Assembly: GCA_041844735.1 (NCBI GenBank)
Contig: JBGZBP010000069.1
Location: 1-19,996, forward strand
Source: CAJPNN01 sp041844735
GTDB lineage: Bacteria; Bacillota; Clostridia; Peptostreptococcales; Anaerovoracaceae
Reading direction: 5' to 3'
Length of the DNA: 19,996 bases
The notes below the pieces were generated by a model, which saw nothing but the letters and a program-made list of their open reading frames with translations, searched no databases and was not told the DNA's origin. Position numbers and translations under genes: made by a program. Below, one piece after another: positions 1-9,400 of the stretch (the stretch's first letter is position 1; each line of letters begins with the position of its first letter).

Positions 1-26
1 GAATTATACACCGGGGGGAATAAGTT

Positions 27-1211
27 ATGAAGGAAATTTTTGATGAAGTAAATATGAAATCTACAGATCAAGATGCAGACGAAAAAGATATTTATATTAG
101 CGGATCTCATGACAAAGAACAGAAGATTACCGATTTTAAAAACAGTGTAAAAAACAAAAAAAGTATATCTGCCGATGAGATTGCGGATTATTTCTCCGAA
201 GTGGATTTAGACAGTGGAGAAATGGATGATTTATATATGGATATTTCCCACCTAGGTGTCGATATAATAGGCGATGTGGATGAGGATGCAGGCATTGATG
301 ATATAACCGGAGAAGACCATGAGGTTCCTGATGAGAAGGAGTTGGAAGATGAAAATCTTATAAAGGGAATAGCTGTAGACGACCCTGTGAGAATGTACTT
401 AAAAGAAATAGGAAAGGTGGACTTATTAAGTACGGAAGAAGAAAGGGAACTGGCACAATTGATGGTCGAGGGTACCGAAGCTGAACAGGAATATGCAAAG
501 AACAAGCTTTGTGAAGCTAACTTGAGATTAGTGGTAAGTATTGCAAAGAGATATGTTGGAAGAGGTATGCTTTTTTTAGACTTGATACAGGAGGGCAATC
601 TCGGACTGATAAAAGCTGTGGATAAATTTGACTATACAAAAGGTTACAAATTCAGTACATATGCAACATGGTGGATTAGGCAGGCAATCACAAGGTCGAT
701 AGCGGATCAGGCAAGGACAATAAGAATACCGGTACACATGGTAGAGACAATAAATAAGCTTATAAGGATATCAAGGCAGTTATTGCAGGAGTATGGAAGA
801 GAGCCTTTACCGGAGGAGATAGCGAAAGAAATGGAAATCCCTGAGGAAAAGGTGCGTGAAATCCTAAAGATAGCACAAGAACCCGTTTCTCTGGAAACAC
901 CGATAGGAGAGGAAGAAGACAGTCATTTGGGAGACTTTATTCCTGATGATGATGTTCCGGCACCTGCGGAGGCAGCCGCTTTTTCGATGCTTAAGGAGCA
1001 GCTGGTAGAAGTTTTGGATACTTTAACTGAAAGAGAGCAGAAAGTTTTGAGGTTGAGATTCGGTCTTGATGACGGTAGAGCCAGAACGCTTGAAGAGGTG
1101 GGCAAAGAATTCAAGGTAACAAGAGAGAGAATAAGACAGATAGAGGCAAAAGCCCTGAGAAAGTTGAGACACCCGAGCAGAAGTAAGAAGTTGAAGGATT
1201 ATTTGGAATAA
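27..1211 (+). CDS. rpoD: Primary (housekeeping) RNA polymerase sigma factor, sigma-70/SigA
   Basis: This is the vegetative sigma factor, which directs core RNA polymerase to -35/-10 promoters. The 394 residues are a usual length for the SigA group. Residues about 1-110 are acidic and variable (region 1.1-like). Region 1.2 begins at about 118 (DPVRMYLKEIG). Region 2, with the core-binding and -10 recognition helices, spans about 160-245 (EGNLGLIKAVDKFDY, YATWWIRQAITR). Region 4.2 at the C-terminus has the helix-turn-helix TLEEVGKEFKVTRERIRQIE. The ATG at 27 follows GGGGGGA at 13-19, so the start is well supported. The stop codon overlaps the trmK start (TAATG), which implies translational coupling. 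In Firmicutes dnaG usually lies just upstream; it is outside this window. Identity is certain from the motifs. Confidence 0.98.
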   Translation: MKEIFDEVNMKSTDQDADEKDIYISGSHDKEQKITDFKNSVKNKKSISADEIADYFSEVDLDSGEMDDLYMDISHLGVDIIGDVDEDAGIDDITGEDHEVPDEKELEDENLIKGIAVDDPVRMYLKEIGKVDLLSTEEERELAQLMVEGTEAEQEYAKNKLCEANLRLVVSIAKRYVGRGMLFLDLIQEGNLGLIKAVDKFDYTKGYKFSTYATWWIRQAITRSIADQARTIRIPVHMVETINKLIRISRQLLQEYGREPLPEEIAKEMEIPEEKVREILKIAQEPVSLETPIGEEEDSHLGDFIPDDDVPAPAEAAAFSMLKEQLVEVLDTLTEREQKVLRLRFGLDDGRARTLEEVGKEFKVTRERIRQIEAKALRKLRHPSRSKKLKDYLE

Positions 1212-1918
1212 TGACTATGACGGTTAAGCTTACGGACAGAATGCAATGCATAGCGGACTATATAGAAAAAAATCAAAGAGTTGTCGATGTTGGGACAGAC
1301 CATGGTCTTGTCCCAATTTATCTTGTTCAAAAAGAGATAACGGGTGACGTAATTTTATCGGATATTGGAGAAGGCCCATTGGCAAATGCCGCAGATAACA
1401 TAAAAAAATCAGGAATCGATGAAAATATGATGGATATAAGGTGCGGCAGCGGTCTTGAGACAGTGTCGGAGGAAGAAGTGGATGTAGCTATAATAGCAGG
1501 GATGGGAGGAAATCTGATAATAGAAATCCTGCAGGCGGATATAAAGAAAAGTCGCTCTATGGAATTTGTGCTGCAGCCGAGAAAGAAACAGGAAAGACTC
1601 GTCTACTGGCTTTATAACAACGGCTTTACTATAGTAGATGAGAAGCTTGTAAAGGAAAGCTATTATGTATGGCAGGTAATGAAAGTAAAGCCTATAAAAG
1701 ATGTGAAAATCAAAAAATATCCTTGTGATTTCAGCATAAATCCGATATTGCTGGAAAATAAAGATCCTTTGTTGAAGGATTTTCTTGAGCAAAAATTAAA
1801 AATTGAAAAAAAAATAAACAATGGGTCCAAAATGGGAAAAACATGGACATCACGGTTGAACTATGAAAGATCTAAAATTTTAGTAGAGTATATGAGTGAG
1901 CTTATTACAAAATTATAG
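1211..1918 (+). CDS. trmK: tRNA (adenine(22)-N1)-methyltransferase TrmK
   Basis: The product is a SAM-dependent methyltransferase of the TrmK/YqfN family, which makes m1A22 in some bacterial tRNAs. The N-terminal Rossmann fold carries the SAM loop VVDVGTDHGLVPIYL (about residues 24-38) and an acidic strand end (ILSDIGEG, about 48-55). IIAGMGGNLI at about 94-103 and the LQPRKKQERLVYWL segment at about 122-135 are family hallmarks. A charged helical C-terminal extension follows, as in the family. The ATG overlaps the rpoD stop codon; a second ATG two codons later is possible. The rpoD-trmK-nif3 order is a conserved Firmicutes cluster and supports the call. Length (235 aa) is normal. Confidence 0.93.
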   Translation: MTMTVKLTDRMQCIADYIEKNQRVVDVGTDHGLVPIYLVQKEITGDVILSDIGEGPLANAADNIKKSGIDENMMDIRCGSGLETVSEEEVDVAIIAGMGGNLIIEILQADIKKSRSMEFVLQPRKKQERLVYWLYNNGFTIVDEKLVKESYYVWQVMKVKPIKDVKIKKYPCDFSINPILLENKDPLLKDFLEQKLKIEKKINNGSKMGKTWTSRLNYERSKILVEYMSELITKL

Positions 1919-1963
1919 TAAATGTGGTTATGCTTATAAGAATATAAGAGAGGAGTTGTATTG

Positions 1964-2752
1964 ATGAAAATTTGGGAGTTTGTGAAGGAAATTGAAAATA
2001 TTGCTCCTGTTGATTTGCAGGAGAGTTGGGACAATTCAGGATGGCAGATATCTCTTGGAGATAGAGAAATAAGAAAAGTTCTTTTTTGCCTTGATGTTAC
2101 GAAGGATGTTGTGGAAGAGGCTGTTATTTCAGGTGCAAACTTAATCGTCAGTCATCATCCACTTATGTTTGCTGCAACTAAAAAAATAAGTGCGGATGAT
2201 TTCATAGGAGAAAAGATAATAGATTTGATAAAAAATAATATAGATGTTTATTCGGCACATACCAATTTTGACGAATGCAGCAACGGTAACAATGAGTACA
2301 CGGCAGGGCTGTTGGGACTTCAAAATATTGAAAAAATATATTATAATAATGCTTATCAATTTGGACGAACGGCTGATTTACCTTATAGCATGTCCCTAAT
2401 GAAACTGGCGGAATATGTGGCTGAAAAACTTCAAATGGATAAGAGACAAATCAGATTTTCGGGAGCTGCCGACATGATGATAAGCAGAGTCGCAATATGC
2501 ACGGGAGCGGGATCGGAAATTACGGAAATTGCCCGAAATGTAGGTTGTCAGGCTGTAATTACAGGAGATGTGTCTCATCATAAGGCTGTAGATGCTGTTC
2601 AGATGGGGTTGGGAGTAATAGATGCCACACATTATGACACGGAAATAAATTTCAAAATGAACATAATGAGACTGCTTAACGAAAAATTTGGAAATGATGT
2701 TGTGATGATTGCTTCAGAGGTTGAAAAAAATCCGTTTTCAAGCATAGTATAA
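1964..2752 (+). CDS. Nif3-like dinuclear metal-centre protein (DUF34/YqfO family)
   Basis: This is a Nif3/DUF34 family protein. The metal ligands are visible in SHHPLMF (about 63-69), AHTNFDEC (about 97-104) and, near the C-terminus, GDVSHHKAVDA and IDATHYDTE. It is often mislabelled GTP cyclohydrolase type 2; the true function of the family is unsettled. At 262 residues it is the short form, without the central insert seen in the Bacillus protein of about 370 residues. I place the start at ATG 1964, eight bases after AGGAG (1951-1955); an in-frame TTG lies one codon upstream at 1961. It follows trmK by 45 bp and is probably in the same operon. No clear terminator follows; the AT-rich stretch to 2831 leads into the RNase P RNA. 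Confidence 0.9.
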   Translation: MKIWEFVKEIENIAPVDLQESWDNSGWQISLGDREIRKVLFCLDVTKDVVEEAVISGANLIVSHHPLMFAATKKISADDFIGEKIIDLIKNNIDVYSAHTNFDECSNGNNEYTAGLLGLQNIEKIYYNNAYQFGRTADLPYSMSLMKLAEYVAEKLQMDKRQIRFSGAADMMISRVAICTGAGSEITEIARNVGCQAVITGDVSHHKAVDAVQMGLGVIDATHYDTEINFKMNIMRLLNEKFGNDVVMIASEVEKNPFSSIV

Positions 2753-2831
2753 GCGAAAGATAATGTTGTTTAAGTGTTAATATTGTGATTTAATATATAT
2801 ATATAATTTTATATAAATAGTTAATAAATAT

Positions 2832-3191
2832 GAGTAAGCCAGACAATCGCATGCTTAAGCATGAGGAAAGTCCGGGCTCCACAGGGTAAGGGTGCCAGAT
2901 AACGTCTGGCGAAGGTGACTTTAGGGAAAGTGCAACAGAAACATTCCGCCGAAACAGTTAGGCTGTGGTAAGGTTGAAATGGTGAGGTAAGAGCTCACCG
3001 GCGGTATGGTAACATACCGGCCGTGTAAACCCCACCCGGAGCAAGACCAAGTAGGGAGGTAATTGCGTAAGCATAATGCCTGAAAGGCGATGACCCGTCG
3101 CTTCCCGAGAGGTAGGTCGCATGAGGTTGTTGGTGACAGCAATCCTAGATAGATGATTGTCAAATACAGAACCCGGCTTATAGGCTTGCTC
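2832..3191 (+). ncRNA. rnpB: RNase P RNA, bacterial, probably class A
   Basis: This is the catalytic RNA of ribonuclease P, which matures tRNA 5' ends. The universally conserved block GAGGAAAGTCCGGGCTCC is at 2863-2880, and the 3' conserved block ACAGAACCCGGCTTATAGG begins at 3167. The ends pair as helix P1 (GAGTAAGCC at 2832-2840 with GGCTTGCTC at 3183-3191), which fixes the boundaries at about 360 nt. The internal layout, with many GC-rich hairpins (for example GGTATGGTAACATACC near 3003), fits the ancestral class A rather than the Bacillus class B, but I did not fold it. A T-run at 3195-3200 follows. The promoter should lie in the AT-rich 2760-2831 stretch, but I see no hexamer pair with good spacing. 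Confidence 0.96.
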
Positions 3192-3215
3192 ATATTTTTT
3201 ATATTTGTGTAAAAG

Positions 3216-3221
3216 TATAAT
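3216..3221 (+). promoter_or_regulatory. Possible -10 box of the MATE gene
   Basis: TATAAT lies 26 bases upstream of the MATE start codon, just after the RNase P RNA. No convincing -35 hexamer sits 16-18 bases upstream (only a T-run at 3195-3200), so this is a tentative call. Confidence 0.3.
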
Positions 3222-3247
3222 GCAGTATTGATCGGGAGGTACAATTT

Positions 3248-4609
3248 ATGGAAAAAAATATTGAAATAAATAAAATGGGTAGTGCACCTGTAGGGAAATT
3301 ACTTTTTAATATGAGTTTGCCTGCTATGGTTTCAATGCTGATAATGGCTCTTTATAATGTAATAGACAGTATGTTCGTTTCCCGTATTTGTGAGGAGGCT
3401 TTAACAGCCGTTTCTATCGTGTTTCCGGCACAGATGATGGTACTGGCATTGGCTCTCGGAAGCTCAATAGGTGCCGGTTCATTGATTGCCAGAAAGCTTG
3501 GGGCTAAAAACCATGATGAAGCTAATATGGCTGCCGCTCACAGTTTTGCTTTAGGTATAGTAAACTGGATGATTGTGGTTGTATTTTGCTTTTTTTTCAG
3601 CAAAATATTTGTTGGATTCTTTGCAGACGAAGGATATTTGATGGACAGCGCTTTGTCATATCTGAGAATCACATGCTATTTGTCAATCTTCTGCTTTCTG
3701 GAAATATCGGTAGAAAAGATAATGCAATCGACAGGCAACACATTTTTACCTATGATAAGCAGCTTGGCGGGAGCAATTACAAATATTGCACTTGATCCTA
3801 TACTGATATTCGGGCTGATTGGAGCACCTAAACTGGGAGTGGAGGGGGCTGCAATTGCTACAGTTACAGGTCAGGCAGTAGGCATGCTGGTTGCAATTTT
3901 GCTGTTTTTCAAATGCAGACACGAAGTGAAAATCAGCTTGAAAAGATTTAGATTCAGACCGGCAACCTTAAGGGAAATATATGAGGTCGGAGTGCCTGTT
4001 ATGATGATGCAGGCTATAACATCAGTGCTGGTTTTAGGGCTTAACAGCATCTTAATCGTTTTCAGCAAAACTGCAGTAGCATTTTTAGGAATATATTTCA
4101 GGGTGCAATCTTTTATTTTTATGCCGGTATTCGGACTGAGTCAGGGAACGATGCCTATACTCGGCTATAATTTCGGAGCAAAAAATAAAGAAAGATTTTT
4201 AAAAACATACAAACTTGCTGTCATTGTTGCAAGCATCATAATGGGGCTGGGCACGCTGGCTTTCATGATATTCCCGAGAGAAATATTATCCATGTTTGAT
4301 GCTAATGAAAATATGATGGCTATGGGCATACCGGGGCTTAGAATAATATCATTGTGCTTTGTGCCCGCAGCATTCGGTATCACTACATCCACATTGTTTC
4401 AGGCGATAGGAAAAGGAAAATACAGTCTATATGTGTCCCTATTAAGACAATTGATATTGATTTTGCCTATGGCATGGATATACTCAAAAATTATAGGTGT
4501 AACAGGAGTATGGTGGGCATTTCCGTCAGCAGAAATTTTTGCATTGATAGGATCGGTAGTATTCTTTAAAAAAATTTATAATGATAAAATCAAAAATTTA
4601 AATCAGTAA
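3248..4609 (+). CDS. MATE family multidrug/toxin efflux transporter (MepA-like)
   Basis: This is an integral membrane antiporter of the MATE family, expected to export cationic drugs or metabolites against Na+ or H+. The 453 residues form two six-helix halves. The N-terminal MGSAPVGKLLFNMSLPAMV and ALYNVIDSMFVSR are typical of the MepA branch. The repeat is seen again from about residue 235 (EIYEVGVPVMMMQAI), with FGLSQGTMPILGYNFGAK at about 296-313. The start ATG follows GGGAGG (3234-3239) at eight bases. Substrate cannot be read from the sequence. It lies only 56 bp after rnpB, so read-through from that gene is possible. The reductase gene follows after 67 bp with no terminator seen between, so the two may be cotranscribed. 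Confidence 0.92.
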   Translation: MEKNIEINKMGSAPVGKLLFNMSLPAMVSMLIMALYNVIDSMFVSRICEEALTAVSIVFPAQMMVLALALGSSIGAGSLIARKLGAKNHDEANMAAAHSFALGIVNWMIVVVFCFFFSKIFVGFFADEGYLMDSALSYLRITCYLSIFCFLEISVEKIMQSTGNTFLPMISSLAGAITNIALDPILIFGLIGAPKLGVEGAAIATVTGQAVGMLVAILLFFKCRHEVKISLKRFRFRPATLREIYEVGVPVMMMQAITSVLVLGLNSILIVFSKTAVAFLGIYFRVQSFIFMPVFGLSQGTMPILGYNFGAKNKERFLKTYKLAVIVASIIMGLGTLAFMIFPREILSMFDANENMMAMGIPGLRIISLCFVPAAFGITTSTLFQAIGKGKYSLYVSLLRQLILILPMAWIYSKIIGVTGVWWAFPSAEIFALIGSVVFFKKIYNDKIKNLNQ

Positions 4610-4676
4610 CTATTGAGGTAAATATTATTCAAACAGATAGGACTGAAACTTGTTGCATTAGTGGGAGGTACGGATT

Positions 4677-6188
4677 ATGAAAAAATATGATGTCGTGGTA
4701 ATAGGAACAGGTGCAGGAAATATAATTTTGGATTATGCACTGTCTAAAGGATTGAAATGTGCACAGATTGAAAAGGGCAAATTTGGTGGAACTTGTCTTA
4801 ATAGGGGATGCATTCCCACAAAGGTGATGGTAACGGCTGCTGATTTGATGAGAAGTATTGAAACGAGCGATGAAATCGCTATAGAGTCCGGAGATGCATT
4901 CATAAAGTGGGATAAGCTCAGAGACAGAGTTTGGAAAAAAATTGATGAAAATAAACTGGTATATAATGCATATAAGAGTAACAAAGCGCTGGACGTCTAT
5001 GAGGGTGAAGCTTATTTCGTAGGGAAAAAAACTTTGAAAGTGAAATTTGCTGATGGAAGAGAATCTGATGAAATACATGCGGATAAGATATTCATTGCTA
5101 CAGGTGCTGCTACCAATGTACCTGAAGTGTCCGGACTTGCAGAAGCGGGATATTTAACGAGTGAGAATATTTTTGGAGAGGAGTTTCCGGCTGTGCCTTT
5201 TGATGAACTTGTCATATTGGGCGGAGGACCTATAGCGTGTGAGTTCGCTCATATATTCAGTGCGGCGGGAAGTAAGGTGAAAATAGTTCAAAGAAATGTA
5301 AGGATTTTGCCGAAAGAGGATGTCGAGATTTCAGCGGAGCTCAAAAATGCATTGGAAAAATTCGGTGTTGAGATATACACAGGAGTAAATACCGTTAGTG
5401 TCGAAAATAAGAACGATAAAAAAGTATTGAGGCTGCAAGACAAAGAGACGGGAAAAGAATTTGAGATTTCCGGAGATGAAATACTTGTTGCCACAGGTGT
5501 GAAAGCCAATACGGAGGTGCTTAACCTTAACCTCACGGATATAAGAACAGATGCGAGAGGTAATATCATAACAAATGAATTTTTAGAGACATCGGAAGAG
5601 AATGTATGGGCAGTTGGAGATGTGAACGGTATTAAGAATTTCAGACACGTTGCAAACCATGAGGCAGATGTAGTTTCGCACAATTTATTTTTAGCTGATA
5701 ACGATCAGGACTATAGATGGGTGGATTATGACTTGGTTCCTGCGGTAACCTACACATATCCCCAAGTAGCACATGTCGGGCTTACAGAAGAAGAAGCAAT
5801 CAGCAGAGGGTATGACATAGCAGTCGGAAAACATTTTTTTTATGAGACTGCAAAGGGATATGCTTTGGGATTTACCGGGCATTCGGACTTAAAGCCGTTT
5901 ATAAAGCTGATTGTTGAAAAAGGGAGCGGGAAAATTTTGGGAGCACACATTATAGGGCCGGAGGCATCAGTATTGATACAGCCTTTTATAAACCTTATGA
6001 GTGCAGGAGAAAATGTAATAAAACCTGTGAACCCTGATATAGAATTTGATATTTCTAAAAAATTGAGAGAACAAAGACTTACCAGATATTTAGATCCGCA
6101 AAATGTTAAGACAGTAAATGAAACAATGATTCCTCACCCGGCGTTACAAGAAGCTACTATGTGGACGCAGTATTATTTGAAGTATTGA
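4677..6188 (+). CDS. FAD-dependent disulfide reductase, dihydrolipoamide dehydrogenase/mycothione reductase-like
   Basis: This is a class I pyridine nucleotide-disulfide oxidoreductase (503 aa). The FAD loop is VVVIGTGAGN (residues 6-15). The redox disulfide GGTCLNRGCIPTK gives C40 and C45. The second nucleotide site is VILGGGPIACEFAHIF (about 179-194), followed by KIVQR. The C-terminal dimer-interface pair is in IPHPALQEA. The second site has alanine in GxGxxA and no acidic residue after the second strand, which leans towards NADP(H); this is inference. A stretch of about 30 residues between the interface domain and HPALQEA is longer than in typical 450-470-residue relatives. No 2-oxoacid dehydrogenase, glycine cleavage or thiol-synthesis gene is nearby, so the substrate is unknown. 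GGGAGG (4663-4668) precedes ATG 4677. Confidence 0.85.
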   Translation: MKKYDVVVIGTGAGNIILDYALSKGLKCAQIEKGKFGGTCLNRGCIPTKVMVTAADLMRSIETSDEIAIESGDAFIKWDKLRDRVWKKIDENKLVYNAYKSNKALDVYEGEAYFVGKKTLKVKFADGRESDEIHADKIFIATGAATNVPEVSGLAEAGYLTSENIFGEEFPAVPFDELVILGGGPIACEFAHIFSAAGSKVKIVQRNVRILPKEDVEISAELKNALEKFGVEIYTGVNTVSVENKNDKKVLRLQDKETGKEFEISGDEILVATGVKANTEVLNLNLTDIRTDARGNIITNEFLETSEENVWAVGDVNGIKNFRHVANHEADVVSHNLFLADNDQDYRWVDYDLVPAVTYTYPQVAHVGLTEEEAISRGYDIAVGKHFFYETAKGYALGFTGHSDLKPFIKLIVEKGSGKILGAHIIGPEASVLIQPFINLMSAGENVIKPVNPDIEFDISKKLREQRLTRYLDPQNVKTVNETMIPHPALQEATMWTQYYLKY

Positions 6189-6219
6189 GTATTAAAAGAT
6201 ATGATATTAAATATTATTT

Positions 6220-6256
6220 AAGAGTACCTTACATATTAATATGGGTACTCTTTTTA
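6220..6256 (+). terminator. Rho-independent terminator after the disulfide reductase
   Basis: AGAGTACC (6221-6228) pairs with GGTACTCT (6244-6251). The intervening bases contain the self-complementary CATATTAATATG, and TTTTT follows at 6251-6255. It lies 32 bases after the reductase stop and separates it from the activase leader. Confidence 0.9.
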
Positions 6257-6288
6257 TTGTAGCGTAGGGAGTCGATTTGTGGTATAAT
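6257..6288 (+). promoter_or_regulatory. Probable promoter of the giant activase gene
   Basis: TATAAT at 6283-6288 is preceded by TGG, an extended -10 element. The best -35 (TTGTAG, 6257-6262) is 20 bases away, so recognition probably rests on the extended -10. The transcript would start near 6295 and have a leader of about 180 nt. Confidence 0.55.
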
Positions 6289-6294
6289 ATCTCA

Positions 6295-6472
6295 AACAGA
6301 ATTGAAAAGTGAAAAAACACTACTTGTAGTGCTTTTACGCTACATTACACATTGATAACCACGATATGTATCGTGCGGTTTTAAAGAAAAAATGAAAGAA
6401 AAATATGCTTTTTCGTAAGTTTCAGCATTAAGAATGCGTTAAAGATTTACAATGAAAATTTCGGGGGATTTT
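6295..6472 (+). promoter_or_regulatory. Structured 5' leader of the activase gene with serial hairpins
   Basis: This 180-base untranslated stretch holds four simple hairpins. CACTAC/GTAGTG (6318-6331) is followed by CTTTT. CACGAT/ATCGTG (6360-6375), with a possible outer AACC/GGTT, is followed by TTTT. GAAAAA/TTTTTC spans 6398-6414. GCATT/AATGC (6425-6437) lies before the ribosome site. The first two look like weak intrinsic terminators, so attenuation is possible. An eight-codon reading frame, MKEKYAFS (6392-6418), sits between them and the gene, but its ribosome site is poor. I do not recognise a known riboswitch class. Confidence 0.45.
6463..6468 (+). promoter_or_regulatory. Ribosome binding site that sets the activase start
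   Basis: GGGGGA stands four bases before ATG 6473. It lies downstream of the other in-frame ATG (6452), which has only AAAGA before it, so 6473 is the better start. Confidence 0.6.
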
Positions 6473-9400
6473 ATGAAATTAGGTATTGATATAGGATCAA
6501 CGACAGTAAAACTTGTTCTACTGGATAAGGTAGGCAAGATTGTGTATAAAAAATATGAAAGACATATGTCCAATGTGTTTTCAAAAGTAAAAGAATTACT
6601 TTCAAATTTGGCGGAAAAAATCGACTCAAGCGAGCCTATAGCGGTGTGCATTACGGGTTCGGGAGGATTGTCGCTGTCAAAAGCTGTTGAAGTGGATTTT
6701 GAACAGGAAGTTGTTGCGGCGAGTGAAGCGGTTGCTAAGCTGATTCCTGACACTGATGTGGCTATAGAGCTGGGAGGAGAAGATGCGAAAATAACCTTTT
6801 ACGGCAATACTATTGAACAGAGAATGAACGGAACATGTGCTGGAGGTACGGGAGCATTTATTGATCAGATGGCAGTGCTGTTAAATACTGATGCTTCGGG
6901 CTTAAACGAACTTGCTGTGAAGTACAAAACTATATACCCTATAGCTGCAAGATGCGGTGTGTTTGCTAAAACGGATATACAGCCTCTTATTAATGAGGGA
7001 GCATCCGGAGAAGATTTGGCTGCATCCATTTTTCAGGCGGTTGTGAATCAAACTATATCGGGACTTGCGTGCGGACGTGTGATAAAGGGGAACGTGGCAT
7101 TTTTAGGAGGGCCGCTTTCTTTTTTATCGGAGTTAAAAAAACGATTTATAGAAACCCTGGGTTTGGAGGAGCATCATGTGGTATCTACAGAAAACGGGGA
7201 GTTTTTCGTGGCTATAGGAGCTGCTTTTCTGGCGGAGCACAAGAGAAAAATTTCGATCAGCAAGCTAATAGGTAACATTAACTGTACATCAAGAGAAAAT
7301 TCGGATGATGCAAAAAATCTGCCCGCACTGTTTGAAACGGAAGCAGAATACATGGAGTTTAGGGAGCGTCATGGCAGAGAAAAAGTTGAAAGAGCAGACA
7401 TAAAGACAGCAAAGGGAACGGCATTTTTAGGTATAGATGCAGGATCGACAACTACAAAGGCTGCATTGATAGATGAGAATAAAAGGTTGCTTTACTCATT
7501 TTATAAAAATAATGACGGAGATCCTATAAAGTCTGTAAAAGTCATGTTGCAAGAATTATACACCCTGATGCCGGAGGGGCTATCTATAGGAAGAACGACA
7601 GTCACAGGATATGGAGAAGGTCTTATAAAAGCAGCGTTTAAGGCGGATTCCGGGGAAATAGAAACCATGGCACATTACCGTGCAGCGGAACAATTCCTGC
7701 CCGGAGTTGAATTTATTCTCGACATAGGCGGTCAGGATATGAAATGCATGAAGATTAAGGACGGTGCAATATATAATATCATGTTGAATGAGGCGTGTTC
7801 GTCAGGATGCGGTTCGTTTATAGAGACGTATGCGAAATCGGTAAATATGAGTGTTTCAGATTTTGCAGATGAGGCCTTGAAATCGAAGTCGCCTGTAGAT
7901 TTGGGTACAAGATGCACCGTGTTCATGAACTCTAAGGTCAAGCAGTCGCAAAAGGAGGGAGCATCTGTAGCGGACATTTCTGCAGGGCTTTCGTATTCTG
8001 TGATAAAAAATGCACTGTACAAGGTGATAAAACTTAGAAACACCGAGGAAACGGGTGAGAAAATAGTAGTGCAGGGCGGCACCTTTTTAAACGAGGCAGT
8101 TTTGAGAAGTGTGGAACTGGTGCTTGGAAAAAATGCAGTCAGACCTGATGTGGCAGGGCTGATGGGAGCATATGGAGCTGCAATCGTGGCAATGAGTCAA
8201 TATGAAAACGGCATGAAATCATCGATTTTGAAAAATGAAGATCTGGATTCTTTTACTGTTGACAGTTTACAAACAAGATGTAAAAAATGTGAAAATAACT
8301 GCGTTATAATCGTAAATACATTTAAAGACGGAGAAAGATTCGTTACAGGAAACAGATGTGAAAGGGGAGCAGGAAAAGAGCTATCCAAATCCGAGATGCC
8401 TAACCTTTATGCATATAAGTATTCAAGACTTTTTGACTATAAATCACTTGAACAGTCCGAGGCTAGACTGGGTGATATAGGGATTCCTAGAGTACTTAAC
8501 ATGTATGAGAATTATCCGTTTTGGCATAAGTTTTTCACCACACTCGGATTCAGGGTTGTATTGTCGCCACGTTCTTCAAAGAGTATTTATGAGGCGGGAA
8601 TGGAAACTATATCAAGTGATACGGCATGTTATCCTGCAAAATTGGTGCATGGCCATATTAAATGGCTTGCAGCAAGCGGTATAAAAAGAATTTTTTATCC
8701 GGGAATTAATTATGAGGTAAAAGAGTATAAGAATGCAAATAACCACTATAATTGTCCTATTGTAGCAACATATCCGGAAGTTATAGGGGCGAATATGGAC
8801 GAGGTGTTTGAAAAATATAATATTGAATTTATACATCCTTTCTTACCGTACGATGATGACAAAAAACTTGCAAGAGTGCTGTATAGCGAGTTCAAAGATA
8901 TGGGAATATCAATTAAGCAGGTAAGAACGGCTGTAAAGGCTGCCAGAGATGAAGACGGGAAATTCAAAGAAGACATAAGAAAAAAAGGTGAAGAAACGTT
9001 AAAGTATATTGAAGAAAACGATATCAAGGGAATCGTTCTTGCAGGAAGACCTTATCACTTGGATCCGGAAATTAACCATGGAATAGACCAGATGATTAAT
9101 TCATTCGGATTTGCAGTTTTGACCGAAGATTCGGTGGCACATTTGGATGACTCCAATTCCAAGATAAGGGTACTGGATCAGTGGACATATCACTCGAGGT
9201 TGTATAGGGCAGCAAGGTATTTAGGAACAAGCAAAAATATTGAAATGGTGCAGCTTAATTCATTTGGATGCGGGCTGGATGCTGTTACTACGGATCAGGT
9301 GGAAGAATTACTTCGTGAAAGGAACAAACTGTACACAGTTTTAAAAATAGATGAGGGTTCAAACCTTGGAGCAGCTAAAATAAGAGTGAGATCTCTTAAG

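Noticed and set aside
2760..2831. Promoter of rnpB
   Set aside because: TATAAT (2802-2807) and TTGTGA (2783-2788) occur but are only 13 bases apart, and the -10 is too far from the RNA 5' end; no specific site could be supported.
2921..3244. 107-codon reverse-strand frame across the RNase P RNA
   Set aside because: It lies almost wholly over rnpB, whose RNA motifs explain the sequence; no ribosome site and no recognisable protein.
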